A stretch of 64,000 nucleotides of DNA from Diadema setosum (taxonomy: Eukaryota > Echinodermata > Echinoidea > Diadematoida > Diadematidae). Of the stretch, positions 25,275-35,727 are shown piece after piece; position 1 is the stretch's first letter, and every line of letters begins with the position of its first letter. The notes below the pieces were generated by a model, which saw nothing but the letters and a program-made list of their open reading frames with translations, ran no database searches and had not been told where the DNA came from. The stretch is taken from NCBI RefSeq assembly GCF_964275005.1, contig NC_092706.1:6610064-6674063 (forward strand). The letters are read 5' to 3'. The translations under genes were made by a program, and so were the position numbers.

Positions 25275-26576
25275 AAATAGATCCTCGTCATTTGATTGGT
25301 TGTTTGATATTGTCCCATTTTACTATAACGTCATTATTCACGCAATTATGGCTCCTTTTTTTTTTTTTTTTTTGATCCATGCGATGTGCTCTATTTGCAC
25401 GCACGCTGAGAGCCCGGCACACTACGTGGGTAAAACGCTTGCGTTTGCAGTATGTATGCGACCAGTAACGCACACCAAAAGGTAAAGGCCGTGTCACATC
25501 TTTCCGGGCGACTTGCGAAGAACAAGTTTTTACTACCCGGAGGTCCCCACAGATTACCCGCACATGACAGTACCTAGCATGTATCTCACCCGTAGTCGCC
25601 CGGAGGTGCGCACGTAGATCTTTTTATCCGCAACCATGTTTAGGCCCTGTCACATCACCTTTCCGGGCAAACTACGCCGGCTTGTTGCATGTGGGGATTT
25701 TCCAGCATACCGGACAATTTCTGAGGGCCGACAAGGATTTAGGCGAGTAAGTGCATGTGTCTTACTTGGTGGACGCGTTCTACTTAAGTCCTATAATTGC
25801 GGGCATTTTGTGTGACCTGCGTGCCAGGTGCGTGGAGGAATGGCATAAGTCCCACATAATGTCATTATCTTGGCCGCATACGGGGACTGCGAAGTACCTG
25901 CGTGGGAGTTGCCTGCGAGGTGCTGCCGCTAAGGACCTCCTACTGGCGTTTTGCGTGGACCTCTGCGGGCAATCCCCGCGACTCACCCGAAAAAACAGTT
26001 TTGGTCATCCTCAAAACTTGCCTGCGGGTAAATCGCACTTGCGTGAGCACCTCCGGGCAACTACGGCTAGGTACTGTCAGGAGTGGACCAACTGCGGAGA
26101 GCTCCGGGTAGCAAATTTGTTTCCCCGCAAGTCAACCCGTAAAACTTCCCCAGATACGGTATGAAAAGGCCTTGAGCATGCTCAAAACTTGTTCCGAGTG
26201 AGTCGCGGGGGTTTACCCGCAAAGGTACAAGAAGACCCTTACCGGCAGCACCTCGCAGGCAACTCCAACGCAGTACTTCGCAGTACCCGTAAGTCTCTCG
26301 TAACAGAAAACGGATCGGTTTCAAAGCTCTCACGCAGGTCATACAGAATACACGCAAGTTTTAAAAAAAAAGTAAGTAGCACGCGTCTAGCAGGTAAGAC
26401 ACAAGTGCGAAACTCGCAAACATTCTTGTCCGCCAGCAGAAATTTCTCCTGCGTGCTGGAAAATCTCTACTCGCAACAAGCCCGCGTAGTTAGCCCGGAA
26501 AGGTGTGACACGGCCTCTGTAGTCCCTTCTCTCTTTTTCCTAAATTCATAAAATATCAAATGACGAGGATCTATTT
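25275..26576. mobile_element. Outer inverted-repeat element hosting a second foldback
   Basis: AAATAGATCCTCGTCATTTG and the two bases after it at 25,275-25,296 are perfectly inverted at 26,555-26,576. Partial pairing extends outward (TTATATTATATAG against GTTATATAA). The outer element is AT-rich, includes a T-run at about 25,359-25,375, and encloses the GC-rich inner foldback. The contrast in base composition suggests the inner element was inserted later. Confidence 0.65.
25486..26516. mobile_element. 1.03-kb GC-rich foldback transposon
   Basis: The 24-bp ends (25,486-25,509 and 26,493-26,516) start AGGCCGTGTCACA and differ at one position. Pairing continues inward: GAGTTGCCTGCGAGGTGCTG near 25,908 is inverted near 26,245. 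CCCGCGACTCAC near 25,976 and TCAAAACTTG near 26,011 also have inverse partners. A variant of the terminus (GGCCCTGTCACATCACCTTT) is repeated directly at about 25,643. Open frames on both strands share residues because the arms are palindromic; they are not genes. Structure resembles sea urchin TU-type foldback transposons. Confidence 0.85.
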
Positions 26577-26604
26577 GCAGATGTTATATAAACCAACAAA
26601 TAAA

Positions 26605-26755
26605 TGTGTGCGTTTTCATTCATGCAATGGACGGAATATTTCATTTGGTGAAAGATGAAATTATTGATCCTTTCAACTCGGCTGCGCCTCTTTGAATGGA
26701 TCATTTCATCTTTCACCTCATGAATTATTCTGTCCATTCCGCTCATAAACATTCA
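26605..26755. mobile_element. Palindromic repeat around 26.67 kb
   Basis: TTCATTCATGCAATGGACGG and GGTGAAAGATGAAATTATTG on the left pair with CATTTCATCTTTCACC and CTGTCCATTCCGCTC on the right, around a GC-rich centre (CAACTCGGCTGCGCC). About 150 bp, non-coding. Confidence 0.75.
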
Positions 26756-27074
26756 TTATTTTTATAATATTCATCAGGTCTAAGGAGTGTGAAATGATAT
26801 CGAAAAAAAAAGTATACATATTTCATGAAATTTGATGGTATATTATTAGACTCTCCTTTAAGAATTGTCCTACTATCAGTAATAATGGCCCGTCAATCTT
26901 ATAAGATATCCAGGTTTCCAAGATCACCATTGCGTCAAGAAATACTATCATAGCAACTTTCTATAAAATGCTGTCCTGATCGCCAAGCATACTATACCTG
27001 TCCATCAACATGTCACTGCCTCTGCCTAATAGTGCCATATGACCGTATCTTTTACAAGCTCAGCTCTTGAACAA

Positions 27075-29912
27075 TTAGAGAGGTAAGACTCCATTCATTT
27101 TCTTGTTTCTCGTCAACGTTTTTGTCAGTCCTTCCCAGAAAAGCATTTGCTGGTATCTTTCTTCGCTCCATTGGAAGTAGGGTTTATTCTTGCTGAGAAA
27201 CAGTCTTACCAAATAGGGCAGCTGGTTGTCTGGAATGTCCTCTCGAAAAACCATCACAACGTTTTCTAGTTGAACGTCGTTCATGTGCGCCACAGCCATT
27301 TGGAGCATCATCAGGTAGTTGGCATCGTTGACGGAATCATTGCTGACGACCACAAGGTTCTTAAAGCTGTTCTCAATGATCCGATCAATGGTGTCAAAGC
27401 GCATACCTCCCAGGGGCAAATCGTCGTCGCCGCACACGATTCTGTTTCGCTGGAAGTCTGGAAGATGAACCTGGAGAGCTATCATAAACTTTTCAAGTAC
27501 CCAACCCTCGTCTTCAATTGGGAAAATAATGTTTAGGTCGTATCGGTAATCCTGCCGCTCGCGTGCGTCCTGCAACTCGTAGTATCCAATGATTAGAAGC
27601 CTAAAATGGAAACATTTGTAATTCAGCCACCATCGGTTTCGCCAAGCCAGAACTGATCCAATAATGCACGAAAAGGTCAGCACACTTACAGATATATAAA
27701 TGGTCAGGTTTGGTCCACAGACCGTATCGGGGTTAAAATCAAAAATTGATTTCCCCACAAATTGTGAGATTGACTGCGGTGAGCAAACAGTAGTCTGGGG
27801 GTTTGCCAAAGTCAGATTGCCTTGACTCAGAAAACGTCTAAACCAAGAAAGGTTGCATGTGCATGACAGGTGGTTCTGAGATATATCAAAACGCTTCATT
27901 GGAAGGAAAGTGTTTTTCTCAATGCCAATGAAAGCATTTTGATATAATGAGACCATGTACAATTGCTTGTTCTGTCTGAATAAGTTCTTATTAACGTTTC
28001 CACTCAATTTATTTGTACCTAAATGCAAGTAGCGTAAAGAAGTCAAATACTGGAAATGGTCAAAAGTAACAGAAAGGATATTGTTCTTGTCGAGAAACAG
28101 TTTCTCTAGAGACGATAAATTAGCGAATAATTGTTTGGGAAGTCTAGCAATTCCACATTTTGTAAGATATAATTCTCTCAACTTGAAGAGGCCATCAAAT
28201 GTTCTGGGATACAAAGTGGTGAGCGGGTTATTTTCCAAATGAAGTACTTCAAGATGAGACAGTGCTGTTAGTACAGGACCAGTTTCTATTACTAGCTTAT
28301 CTTGAGTGAGGTCGGCATACTTGAAATTTAATCTGCGAAGTGAAGTTAGCCCATCAAATGACGCACTTCCTATTCCAAAGTTGTTATGGGATAAGTCAAG
28401 GAATGACAGCCGACGAAGGTTTTTGAAAGGTGCTGCTAACTCTTCTAGAAATCCCAGATTTTGTAAGTCCAACTTTTCTAGCGTGTCCAAGCCTGTAAAA
28501 GTGCCGGAGGACATTGTACGGATTGGATTTGATTTGAGTACTAGGTATGTCAAGTTGGACAGAAAAGAAAGTGGGCCGGAGGTCAAAGAAAATATACGAT
28601 TTCGGGAAATATCTAATGTCACCAGCGACCTGATCCGAAAGAAAATCTTTGGAATCGCTATCATTTGATTCGACGATAAATTCAACAAGTTCAGATTTTG
28701 GAGATTCTCAGAGAGGTGAAAGTCCAAGCGTGAAATGTTGTTGCGGGACAGTACCAGCTTCTGTAGATTTGGAACATGTTGTAGCACTGTTTCTGCGATA
28801 GATGTTAGGAAATTTCCAGTCAGGTCTAAGATTTCCAAGGACCCTAGACCCTCAAAAGTGCGATTCTTTAAGCATAATATCCTGCATGATTGAAGACGTA
28901 ATGACCTTAAAAGATCCAGACCTTGAAAAACACCCTCAGATAAAGATGATATTTGGTTCATAGAGAGATTCAAATTTCTAAGGGGAGGGATGTGTAACGA
29001 GGAATTTGTCTTATCAAACTGGAAGCCTTGTGTCCAAACAATCTTACAAAGTACAAGGCTCAGATATTCCAGCGAATCCATGCCAAGAAATGAATTGAAC
29101 GACAAGTTTACTAGGTTATTTCGTCCAAGGTCCAGCCCTCTGACATGTTTCAAACGCTGAAATGCACCATACTGAATATGTGTGATGTTGTTATTAGATA
29201 GTTTTAGCAGGGTAATGTCTGCTATTGACAACGGCTCAAAATCATTTGCATTGAATCGCTTGATGTTATTCTTCGTGAGGTATAATTTGTAGATTTTTGA
29301 AAAGAGCTTTCCTGTAAAGCGAAATTGGTTCCCGGCATTGTCATCAAAGTTCACCTTCACCGAGGGAATAAGTTGGTTCAGAGCAGTAAGGGGAATCGCA
29401 GTGAAATCATTATGCCCAAAATCAAGGAAAAAGAGCTTCTGATTCATTGAAAACATGTCGGCATCCAGGTTGATGAGATGATTGTAACCCAGGATCAGCT
29501 GTTCGAGGCACCGAAGTGGATAAAAAGTTTCCTTCATTATATGCCTCAGCTGATTTCTCGACAGTTGTAGTTTCTTCACTGCAGGCACATCAACGAATGA
29601 CTCATTTAAGAGGATTTCGAATTTGTTGAGAGTCAGATCGAGAATCGTTATGTCCGGCGGTAGATAAGATGGAACTTCCCGAAGGCCGCGATTGCCACAC
29701 CTTGCCACAAACTGCTGACCTTCGTGCCAGAACGTGCAGGGATAACTGGATGGAAGCCTGATCAATTCTCTGGTAAATTTCTGGGATTCTTCTTTGCGCG
29801 CAATCGCAGCGTTACAAAGGAAGGGGAGAAGACTGACCACGACTACCAATAAACTTAAGGAAACCATGACGAATACTTGTCGACCAAGTCCTTTAGCGTG
29901 TCGTGACATCAT
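27075..29912 (-). CDS. Toll-like receptor A (single-exon, 945 aa)
   Basis: Type I membrane receptor for innate immune recognition; TLR TIR domains recruit MyD88-type adaptors. Residues 1-36 are a signal peptide. Cys59 and Cys72 sit in an LRR N-terminal cap. A long run of leucine-rich repeats (LxxLxLxxN, roughly residues 85-680) follows. One C-terminal cap has Cys684, 686, 710 and 732, so this is the single-cap, vertebrate-like TLR type. A membrane segment covers about 736-757 and a TIR domain 789-935. TIR box 1 reads YDLNIIFP, box 2 VCGDDDLPLGG and box 3 has FW at 925-926, so boxes 1 and 2 are unusual while the BB-loop proline region remains. The second codon is also ATG; the first was kept. 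No stops or frameshifts. Paralogue B lies at 42,452-45,289. Ligand is unknown. Confidence 0.95.
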   Translation of the reverse strand: MMSRHAKGLGRQVFVMVSLSLLVVVVSLLPFLCNAAIARKEESQKFTRELIRLPSSYPCTFWHEGQQFVARCGNRGLREVPSYLPPDITILDLTLNKFEILLNESFVDVPAVKKLQLSRNQLRHIMKETFYPLRCLEQLILGYNHLINLDADMFSMNQKLFFLDFGHNDFTAIPLTALNQLIPSVKVNFDDNAGNQFRFTGKLFSKIYKLYLTKNNIKRFNANDFEPLSIADITLLKLSNNNITHIQYGAFQRLKHVRGLDLGRNNLVNLSFNSFLGMDSLEYLSLVLCKIVWTQGFQFDKTNSSLHIPPLRNLNLSMNQISSLSEGVFQGLDLLRSLRLQSCRILCLKNRTFEGLGSLEILDLTGNFLTSIAETVLQHVPNLQKLVLSRNNISRLDFHLSENLQNLNLLNLSSNQMIAIPKIFFRIRSLVTLDISRNRIFSLTSGPLSFLSNLTYLVLKSNPIRTMSSGTFTGLDTLEKLDLQNLGFLEELAAPFKNLRRLSFLDLSHNNFGIGSASFDGLTSLRRLNFKYADLTQDKLVIETGPVLTALSHLEVLHLENNPLTTLYPRTFDGLFKLRELYLTKCGIARLPKQLFANLSSLEKLFLDKNNILSVTFDHFQYLTSLRYLHLGTNKLSGNVNKNLFRQNKQLYMVSLYQNAFIGIEKNTFLPMKRFDISQNHLSCTCNLSWFRRFLSQGNLTLANPQTTVCSPQSISQFVGKSIFDFNPDTVCGPNLTIYISVSVLTFSCIIGSVLAWRNRWWLNYKCFHFRLLIIGYYELQDARERQDYRYDLNIIFPIEDEGWVLEKFMIALQVHLPDFQRNRIVCGDDDLPLGGMRFDTIDRIIENSFKNLVVVSNDSVNDANYLMMLQMAVAHMNDVQLENVVMVFREDIPDNQLPYLVRLFLSKNKPYFQWSEERYQQMLFWEGLTKTLTRNKKMNGVLPL

Positions 29913-29988
29913 TTCAGATTTTTGATTCGTGGCAAGTTAACTTATGAATCATTGAAGTCTGCTATCACTCTTCCCTTCACTGCTGTAG
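29913..29988 (-). other. TLR A 5' leader with predicted splice acceptor
   Basis: The 76 nt before the TLR A start. Immediately upstream the minus strand reads CGTATATTTCAG|CTACAGCAG, a plausible acceptor (AG at 29,990-29,989). The leader is homologous to that of TLR B (CAGTGAAGRGAAGAGTGA shared). It contains the end of a conserved upstream ORF, whose stop lies 37 nt before the TLR ATG. Confidence 0.5.
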
Positions 29989-31164
29989 CTGAAATATACG
30001 AGAAATTGTTGCAGAGAAACAGAAGGATCTCATTAATGTTGGCCACTATAGTCGTCCTTATACAATATACAAAAAGTGCACATGGAATTCTGCTACTTCC
30101 CAAACAGGCTTGCAAGTGCCGACCCGAAATCATTGGATTTCAGCCCCCCCCCCCAAAAAAAAAAAAATCTCTTCAAATTGTTTATAATTTTGATACCATA
30201 GTCAGGAATGACCAGAACGTCTAGAGCAAAAAATAGAGAGCGAGAGATCGAGGTATGATAAATTGATGACACCTTTCTTTCTTCGTGGTAAAGCGAGGTG
30301 ATTAACTCGTATACACCTTAATACGGGTATATCTGGTACTAAGATTCAAGAGTCATGTTCGTCCATTTTCAACGGTGTCGTGTTGACGCAAAACATACTT
30401 TTATGTTAACAAAAACAAATGTGACCCTGCATCACAAAACGCACAGAAGGTCGCCAGACATGAAATTTTAGTTAAGAGCATAATCTAAAAAAGCAGACAT
30501 TAAGCTTTAAAATGATGTATAACTCCAATCCAATGGACTCTCCTAACCTACCTAAATATTGGAAAGAAAACACACACTCAGGAAAAGTGAGAACTGAGAA
30601 AAGAGACTCTGAAGTGCAGTGTCTATTCAAGCGCTAAATCTTTACCAAGCCGCGCTGGCTGTGCAACGAATGGGACAAAAAACAGGATGTAAACCACCAG
30701 AGTAACAACAATGAAGGGATTATCAAATTAAACCGAAATTGAGCGTGCCTTATTAACACATTCTGTTCATAATTGATGCTAACTTTCAAAGCAGTAGCAT
30801 TATCCTTTCAAAAGTTATTAGAGTTGAAAGTGAGGAGTGTGTACAAGGTTTTTAAGAAATGAAAAAGGGACTCTAAAAACACACCTAATCACACCATTCT
30901 ACCAAAAAATGTTCAAGATAAACTGCTGAAAAACACACTTTCCTTCCCGTTTAATGATCCCAAATTTTAGCATAATGTAGAAGAAGACTTGCTCTTCAAG
31001 AAAATATGAAAAAGTCAAGATCGCTTAGGTTGACCCATTTCACCTATTTTCAGTCCTCACACAAAATCATTGTGTGCGACTTTTTGTTCGTTTTGTGGTG
31101 CACGGTCACAAATATTCATAATACGTTCTTACCAGATATATCATTACATTCCATTCAACATATG

Positions 31165-31165
<1 letters not shown>
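29989..31165. other. Predicted 5' UTR intron of TLR A, proximal part
   Basis: No independent gene. The 100 or so bases next to the acceptor resemble the matching segment upstream of TLR B (for example CATTAATGTTGGCCACTATA against CATTAGCATTGCCAACTAGA). The rest is AT-rich and unassigned. Confidence 0.4.
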
Positions 31166-31203
<38 letters not shown>

Positions 31204-31435
31204 GAGTTTGTTTGCAAAAACCGATAAGTCCATTTTTGAAGATTTTGAAGTACGGTCTCTGTCATAAAGTACAAAATAATCCCTTTTAAATGATATTTCG
31301 GTCACTACATATAAAGGTACATTTTTGAATTTATGGTCAAGAGAAGCAAAAAATTTCTTATTATTCTCTTTATTTTTCTTGACCTTTAATCGCAAATATC
31401 TCCATTTGGCAAATATGGACTTATCGGTTTTTGCA

Positions 31436-31470
<35 letters not shown>
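31166..31470. mobile_element. MITE family 1, copy 2, embedded in (TA)n
   Basis: The element proper is 31,200-31,440 and matches the 1,004-1,252 element in opposite orientation. Its left TIR starts TGAAGAGTTTGTTTGC and its right TIR ends TCGGTTTTTGCAAACAA, with the last bases replaced by TA repeats. TA arrays flank both sides (31,166-31,199 and 31,441-31,470). A T-run and G-run follow at 31,471-31,492. TA microsatellite growth from the TA target duplication is a likely origin. Confidence 0.85.
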
Positions 31471-31477
<7 letters not shown>

Positions 31478-31492
31478 TTTGGGGGGGGGGGG

Positions 31493-32390
31493 CGGGCGGA
31501 AACAAACAAACCAGACCATCCAATTTTGGATGAAAAAAATTGTAGATCTGAACATTCTTATATTCAGGTCCTTCTCAGATGAAACCGATCGTTTCTATAT
31601 TTATGTTTTCTTGATGAAACCAATCCTCATATCGTGCAGAAATGTACGCTAAAATGGGGATTTTCATAAAAGTGAATATTATGTAAATTGACATTAGGGT
31701 GTGTATTAAATAGACTTATAGTATTACAAATACATTTTTTTTTTTTTTTGTCGATCACTTTCAGCATTTAACCACTCATGTACGTTACCAACGTTATCAC
31801 ATTTTACCGAACTGGTATTAATCATGTTTCGGCTCTTATAGGTTTTATTAGTGTTGAAATGAGCGGCATTGACCCGAGTGACACAGATATGCCAAATGAA
31901 ACATCAGTGCTGTTTGTTGCTGCAAACTCTTTCTTGGACTGATTTTTCTTTATTTTTTTTTCTAGGTCATAGAAGTTCTAGTCAAATTCCGGAAAATGAA
32001 ATGAATTATCGAAAAAAATAAAAACGTCTTGAAAATAACCTATTACACTTAAGTAAGAACAATATGAAAAGTCAACAAGATCCAAAAAGAAAATCCATCC
32101 TCATTCTTTATTGCTCAGTATGAAAACAGAAAATCGGGAGAACTAGAACAATAACTTTTTTTTTTTTGAAAAATCGGACACTTAAAAAAAAAGAGTTATG
32201 AAATGTTCAAAGAGTAAGACAATTTGGCAAGTCTGTGAAGTTCTCGATTCGGCTTGCACAACACTTAACAACAACTTTCGATTTTCTTCAGACGTATATT
32301 CTATTCAGAGTTTTTTTTTTCTGGGTATGTTAAGTAATTGCAATAATATTTTTTTTTTCCCATCGCCCTATAAAAAGCCGAAAAGATCTG
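31493..32390. other. Gene-free stretch, predicted intronic
   Basis: AT-rich, with several T- and A-runs. No coding signature or recognisable element. It would lie within the predicted 5' UTR intron of TLR A. Weak similarity to 56.22-56.39 kb starts near 32,200. Confidence 0.4.
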
Positions 32391-32496
32391 TCTGTGCCGA
32401 AATATTTGAGAAATATGAAAATCAGTAATGATTTTGTGTACAAAGTAAATGGAGAGCTACTCACAAAAATTCTTGCAAACTACAAGATATTCCTAC

Positions 32497-32860
32497 CTTC
32501 TGGTGTCTCACGGTATGTAGAATATGGAAGGAGCAATTCATTTTGCTGTTGGATTCTACAACACATGTGCTGTAACTAGTGGACTCCGATGACGGTGTTT
32601 TCACTTATATCAATCGCCCTTGTAAACCTAGGGCTAATTAATGTCTAGTCCATTGTTAACTCTCTCAAGTCCAACTCTTTCGCCCCGTCTCTGTCATGGT
32701 TTACAATCACAATAACCATGTATGTAATGGTATCATAAGGGTTAACTTGCATGAGCTTCACTCCATCTTTGGTCGCGGTTTTTGTCAAGCGGATCTCGCA
32801 ATGGCGACCGTATCGAGAGTAATAACACTTTCCATTTTGGATTGTTGTAGAGTGTCATAA
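32497..32860 (-). other. Predicted 5' non-coding exon of TLR A with uORF
   Basis: Homologous in the same order to 56,650-57,059 upstream of TLR B. The minus strand ends in ACACCAGAAG|GTAGGA, a good donor (exon end 32,497). A short ORF starts at ATG 32,566-32,564, preceded in frame by a TAG, and runs 23 codons plus one base to the donor. Joined to the acceptor at 29,988 it continues to a 38-residue peptide. Its first codons read MCCRIQQQ and those at the junction RETPEATAVKGRV, closely like copy B. The intron would be about 2.5 kb. The 5' limit near 32,860 is estimated from the TATA-like motif. Confidence 0.5.
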
Positions 32861-32886
32861 AAAGCCAAAAAATGTAAACTTGCAAG

Positions 32887-32894
32887 TTTTTATA
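32887..32894 (-). promoter_or_regulatory. TATA-like motif upstream of TLR A exon
   Basis: Minus strand CACTATAAAAACTTGCAAG. It lies about 30 nt upstream of where similarity to the TLR B leader suggests transcription starts. The matching site by copy B is altered (GACTTTTAATTCA) and separated from the exon by a LINE. Confidence 0.3.
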
Positions 32895-33074
32895 GTGCGC
32901 ACAGTATTGCTTGGAACTCTACAGTGAATACATGCCTTTGTTCAGTGTCTGCTTTTTGTATCGGCGAATATCATTACAAAGTTGAATTTTAAATTTCACG
33001 TCAATTACTTCCTTCTCGATGTTAAACTCTACTACTCTCTCCATGTATATATGTATGTTTGTCCGGGTACGTAT

Positions 33075-33290
33075 ATTTACCTCCGCCAAGGAAGGATGTT
33101 ATGTTTTCATCGACGTTTGATTGTTTGTTTGTTTGTCTTTGTGCAAAATAACTAAAACAAATTTGTTGACGGATTTGGATGAAACTTGCAGGAAAAGTTC
33201 ATTAGGACACAAGAAACAGATGATTAAAATTTGGTATTGATCCGAGATCTTTTAATGGAGTTTCAATCTTTTTGCAGATAGGGTCAGTAA
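33075..33290 (+). repeat. Dispersed repeat fragment (CTCCGCCAAGG type)
   Basis: ACCTCCGCCAAGGAAGG, then GTTTTCATCGACGTTTG, a GTTT run and GACGGATTTGGATGAAACTT, resembles a repeat module common in marine invertebrates. No termini identified. Confidence 0.45.
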
Positions 33291-33316
33291 ACTTATAGGA
33301 GTTCAAGCAGTGCGTA

Positions 33317-34439
33317 TTCAGTCAGTCCGCAGCACGTATGCTAATGAGCCGATCCGGCAAGATTTATTCAGCACTCTCGTTGACGATCTTTGCGTTCGAA
33401 AGGTGTCTCGTCGTGCGAGATTTTGCGAGACTTTGATAGGGCTATGGTTTTCACAGTGTAGCGACTTGTACATACATTCGTCATGGCTACAAGTGACGGT
33501 AAATTGTTTTCCAGACTTTGATCTTTATTTTGATACTAAATTTGCCTATAACATCGGATCTTATCATGACTATAAAATCAGTTGAATTTGCGTAAATTTT
33601 ACCTGCTTTTCACGGAAGATTTTGTCATCTAAAGTTCTTTTTTGGTTCCTGACCGGATTAAGAAATTGTTGTTTCTGATTTTGGTTTTTTCGTAGAGAGG
33701 AAACTTAGATACTCATCATATATTGGAGTCAAGGAGACGCAAGCATGATTTATACTAGTTTTTCCGTTTTGAAATGTCTGTAAAATTCACTCCTAAGCCA
33801 GAAGTATGCTCCGCACAAAGTGTACAGTGGTGCGAAAGAGCTCTCTCATTGGACAGTGCGTGCGTTCAGCGCTTGAACTACACGCGTGCCAAGAAACCGC
33901 AAGTGGCATGAAACCGTTATGAGCAGCGTAATGACGTAATGCAAGCGCTGAGTGCAGGCGCTGTCCAATGAGAGAGCTTACTCTTGAGATTGCACGGTTT
34001 CAAGCTGATCAGCACTGACATCGATGTATACTTTACTGGTTCCTGACCGGATTAAGCAACAAATTGTCAAGATATTTACATGGATACAAAGATTAGGAGA
34101 TGGACTACCAAATAAAGCATTTTCATTGAGACGCAAGGTGAATTTGGTATATTTTTGACGTCTTGAAAGTGTACTGCACGAATTACTTTTTTCATCATTT
34201 TTCAAGTTCAGATTACGCTATGATATTTTTCATTTACAATAATTTGAGTAACATGTGACGATAGTTTACATATTTTCCTTGAATTTGGTACCAAATTTGT
34301 GAACATAAGGTGTATTTCTGTAGCCGAAAGCCCAAGGACAAAATCCCCTTACGCAGCTCATTACGTATGCAAGCCTAAAGCGGGCTTGCATACGAGTTGA
34401 ATAAATACGAGCAAATTATCGGGTGCTGCGGACTGACTG
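33317..34439. mobile_element. 1.1-kb element with inverted ends
   Basis: CAGTCAGTCCGCAGCAC at 33,319-33,335 is inverted at about 34,421-34,437. GGTTCCTGACCGGATTAAG occurs twice in direct orientation (about 33,645 and 34,039). A perfect 12-bp hairpin (CGTATGCAAGCC) lies near 34,365-34,395. No transposase frame is seen. It lies upstream of TLR A and has no counterpart near TLR B. Confidence 0.6.
33836..33982. repeat. Inner palindrome
   Basis: AGAGCTCTCTCATTGGACAG and GCGTTCAGCGCTTG are inverted as CAAGCGCTGAGTGCAGGCG and CTGTCCAATGAGAGAGCTT. About 147 bp. It is nested within the 33,317-34,439 element and may be a separate MITE. Confidence 0.75.
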
Positions 34440-35100
34440 TATTATTATATTTTAGGCTTGCATACGCGCGTCAAACTGCTCGGGCGATGCGCCGCTCAGC
34501 TGGAAGCTGATGACGTAAGCAAAGGGCTTCTATTTTGGGAAATTGGACGATTTTTCTGCATGAGTGCATGGATGGAAAATTGCTGCTTGGCGAAGGTTTG
34601 CGCTCTAAGAGTGTTTTTCCACTTATATAATTATGAATGTAGGTTCACTTTCACACACACGCATGCAGACTCACACACATTATATGTGCGTAATATTTGT
34701 AACGGCATTTCATATTATCTATACAGATTACGCGTGAACAGCTGGTGAATTTGACCGCAAAGTCTTTTATCCTACTCGACTTCACTTCATATCTTATTAA
34801 ACTTTTCATGTAAAATGACGCTTACTTGTTCGGAAACTATTAGAGGTTATGTGATGCACCCATTCAGAAAAGTGATTCCAAGAAATACAAGCTTATTTCA
34901 GAAAAAAAAACAACAACAAGAATACATGTCCTATACTGTAGACTATTTCATGTATAATTATGTAATGTAACTGGTCAAAAACAAAATAGAAATAAATGAT
35001 TACACTTTCACACAATAGAGACTCATAAGGACTGATACAATGAATAGAAACCGAAGTGGTTATAGTGAAAAAAATTATATTAATCTGTACATGTTCTTTT

Positions 35101-35135
35101 TGACAACAATGCTACACATTCCATACAATGACAAA
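35101..35135 (-). other. Upstream anchor of the TLR duplication, copy A
   Basis: GACAACAATGCTACACATTC and the following bases match 62,102-62,135 at about 29 of 34 positions by eye. Order and orientation relative to the TLRs are the same. Supports a duplicated unit reaching at least this far. Confidence 0.45.
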
Positions 35136-35214
35136 GCATGACCGCACAGAGGCTTAGCTTTTAATACATACGAGGAAAGATGTGCACCACAAACGAGACA
35201 TATCTGGTCAGTTT

Positions 35215-35321
35215 GGCGTTATGGTGACATGACATTTGCTCCGGTGACAACTGCGCCGGTGTGATTTCCTCCAAGAACTTGGTTAGGGTGTGATAGGTTT
35301 TAGATTTAGTTTGTTGTGAGT
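35215..35321. mobile_element. MITE family G, copy 2, left half
   Basis: Begins ATGACATTTGCTCCGGTGAC and runs through TAGATTTAGTTTGTTGTGAG, matching the left half of the intact 14,375-14,620 copy. It then stops where the retroelement begins. The right half resumes near 39,909. Confidence 0.7.
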
Positions 35322-35727
35322 TTTAATAAATTTTATCGTACTTTAGTGCGATATAAATGGTTTACGTTGTCGGTGACAGCGGTTGTGCGCGGCGACCTCC
35401 TTTGATTTAACCGCTGAGCGGCAGCTAGTTATATCAAGGGCTTGCCGGCATTTTTCTTAGAGGTTGCCGCGCGTTCCTCATGTGTTAATAGCGCGGTGTG
35501 AAAGAGCGCGCATATTTACTTGTAGCCTATACTTAGCAATGCAGATTAGCGAAGAATAGGCAAATTCCCACGGTTGACGTTCACATGCACATTTTGCCTG
35601 CCGATTTGATGGTGGATGGTTGTGTTCGCTGTTAGCTCTCGCAATTTTATTAAATCGTTAGGCATTAACACTTTAATTACGTTGAATTTCCGACTATACG
35701 TGTTTACTGTGATACTGAGCGTCGACT

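Noticed and set aside
25751-26357. Opposite-strand frames of 137 and 96-120 codons sharing SCLRGAA-like residues
   Set aside because: They are the two arms of a GC-rich foldback element; palindromic DNA yields matching peptides.
27270-27536. Plus-strand open frame opposite the TIR domain of TLR A (and its equivalent at 42,647-42,952)
   Set aside because: It is the antisense shadow of a conserved coding region; similarity between the two follows from the TLR sequence itself.
33310-33585. 91-codon frame
   Set aside because: Starts inside the inverted end of a 1.1-kb repeat element and has no recognisable motif.
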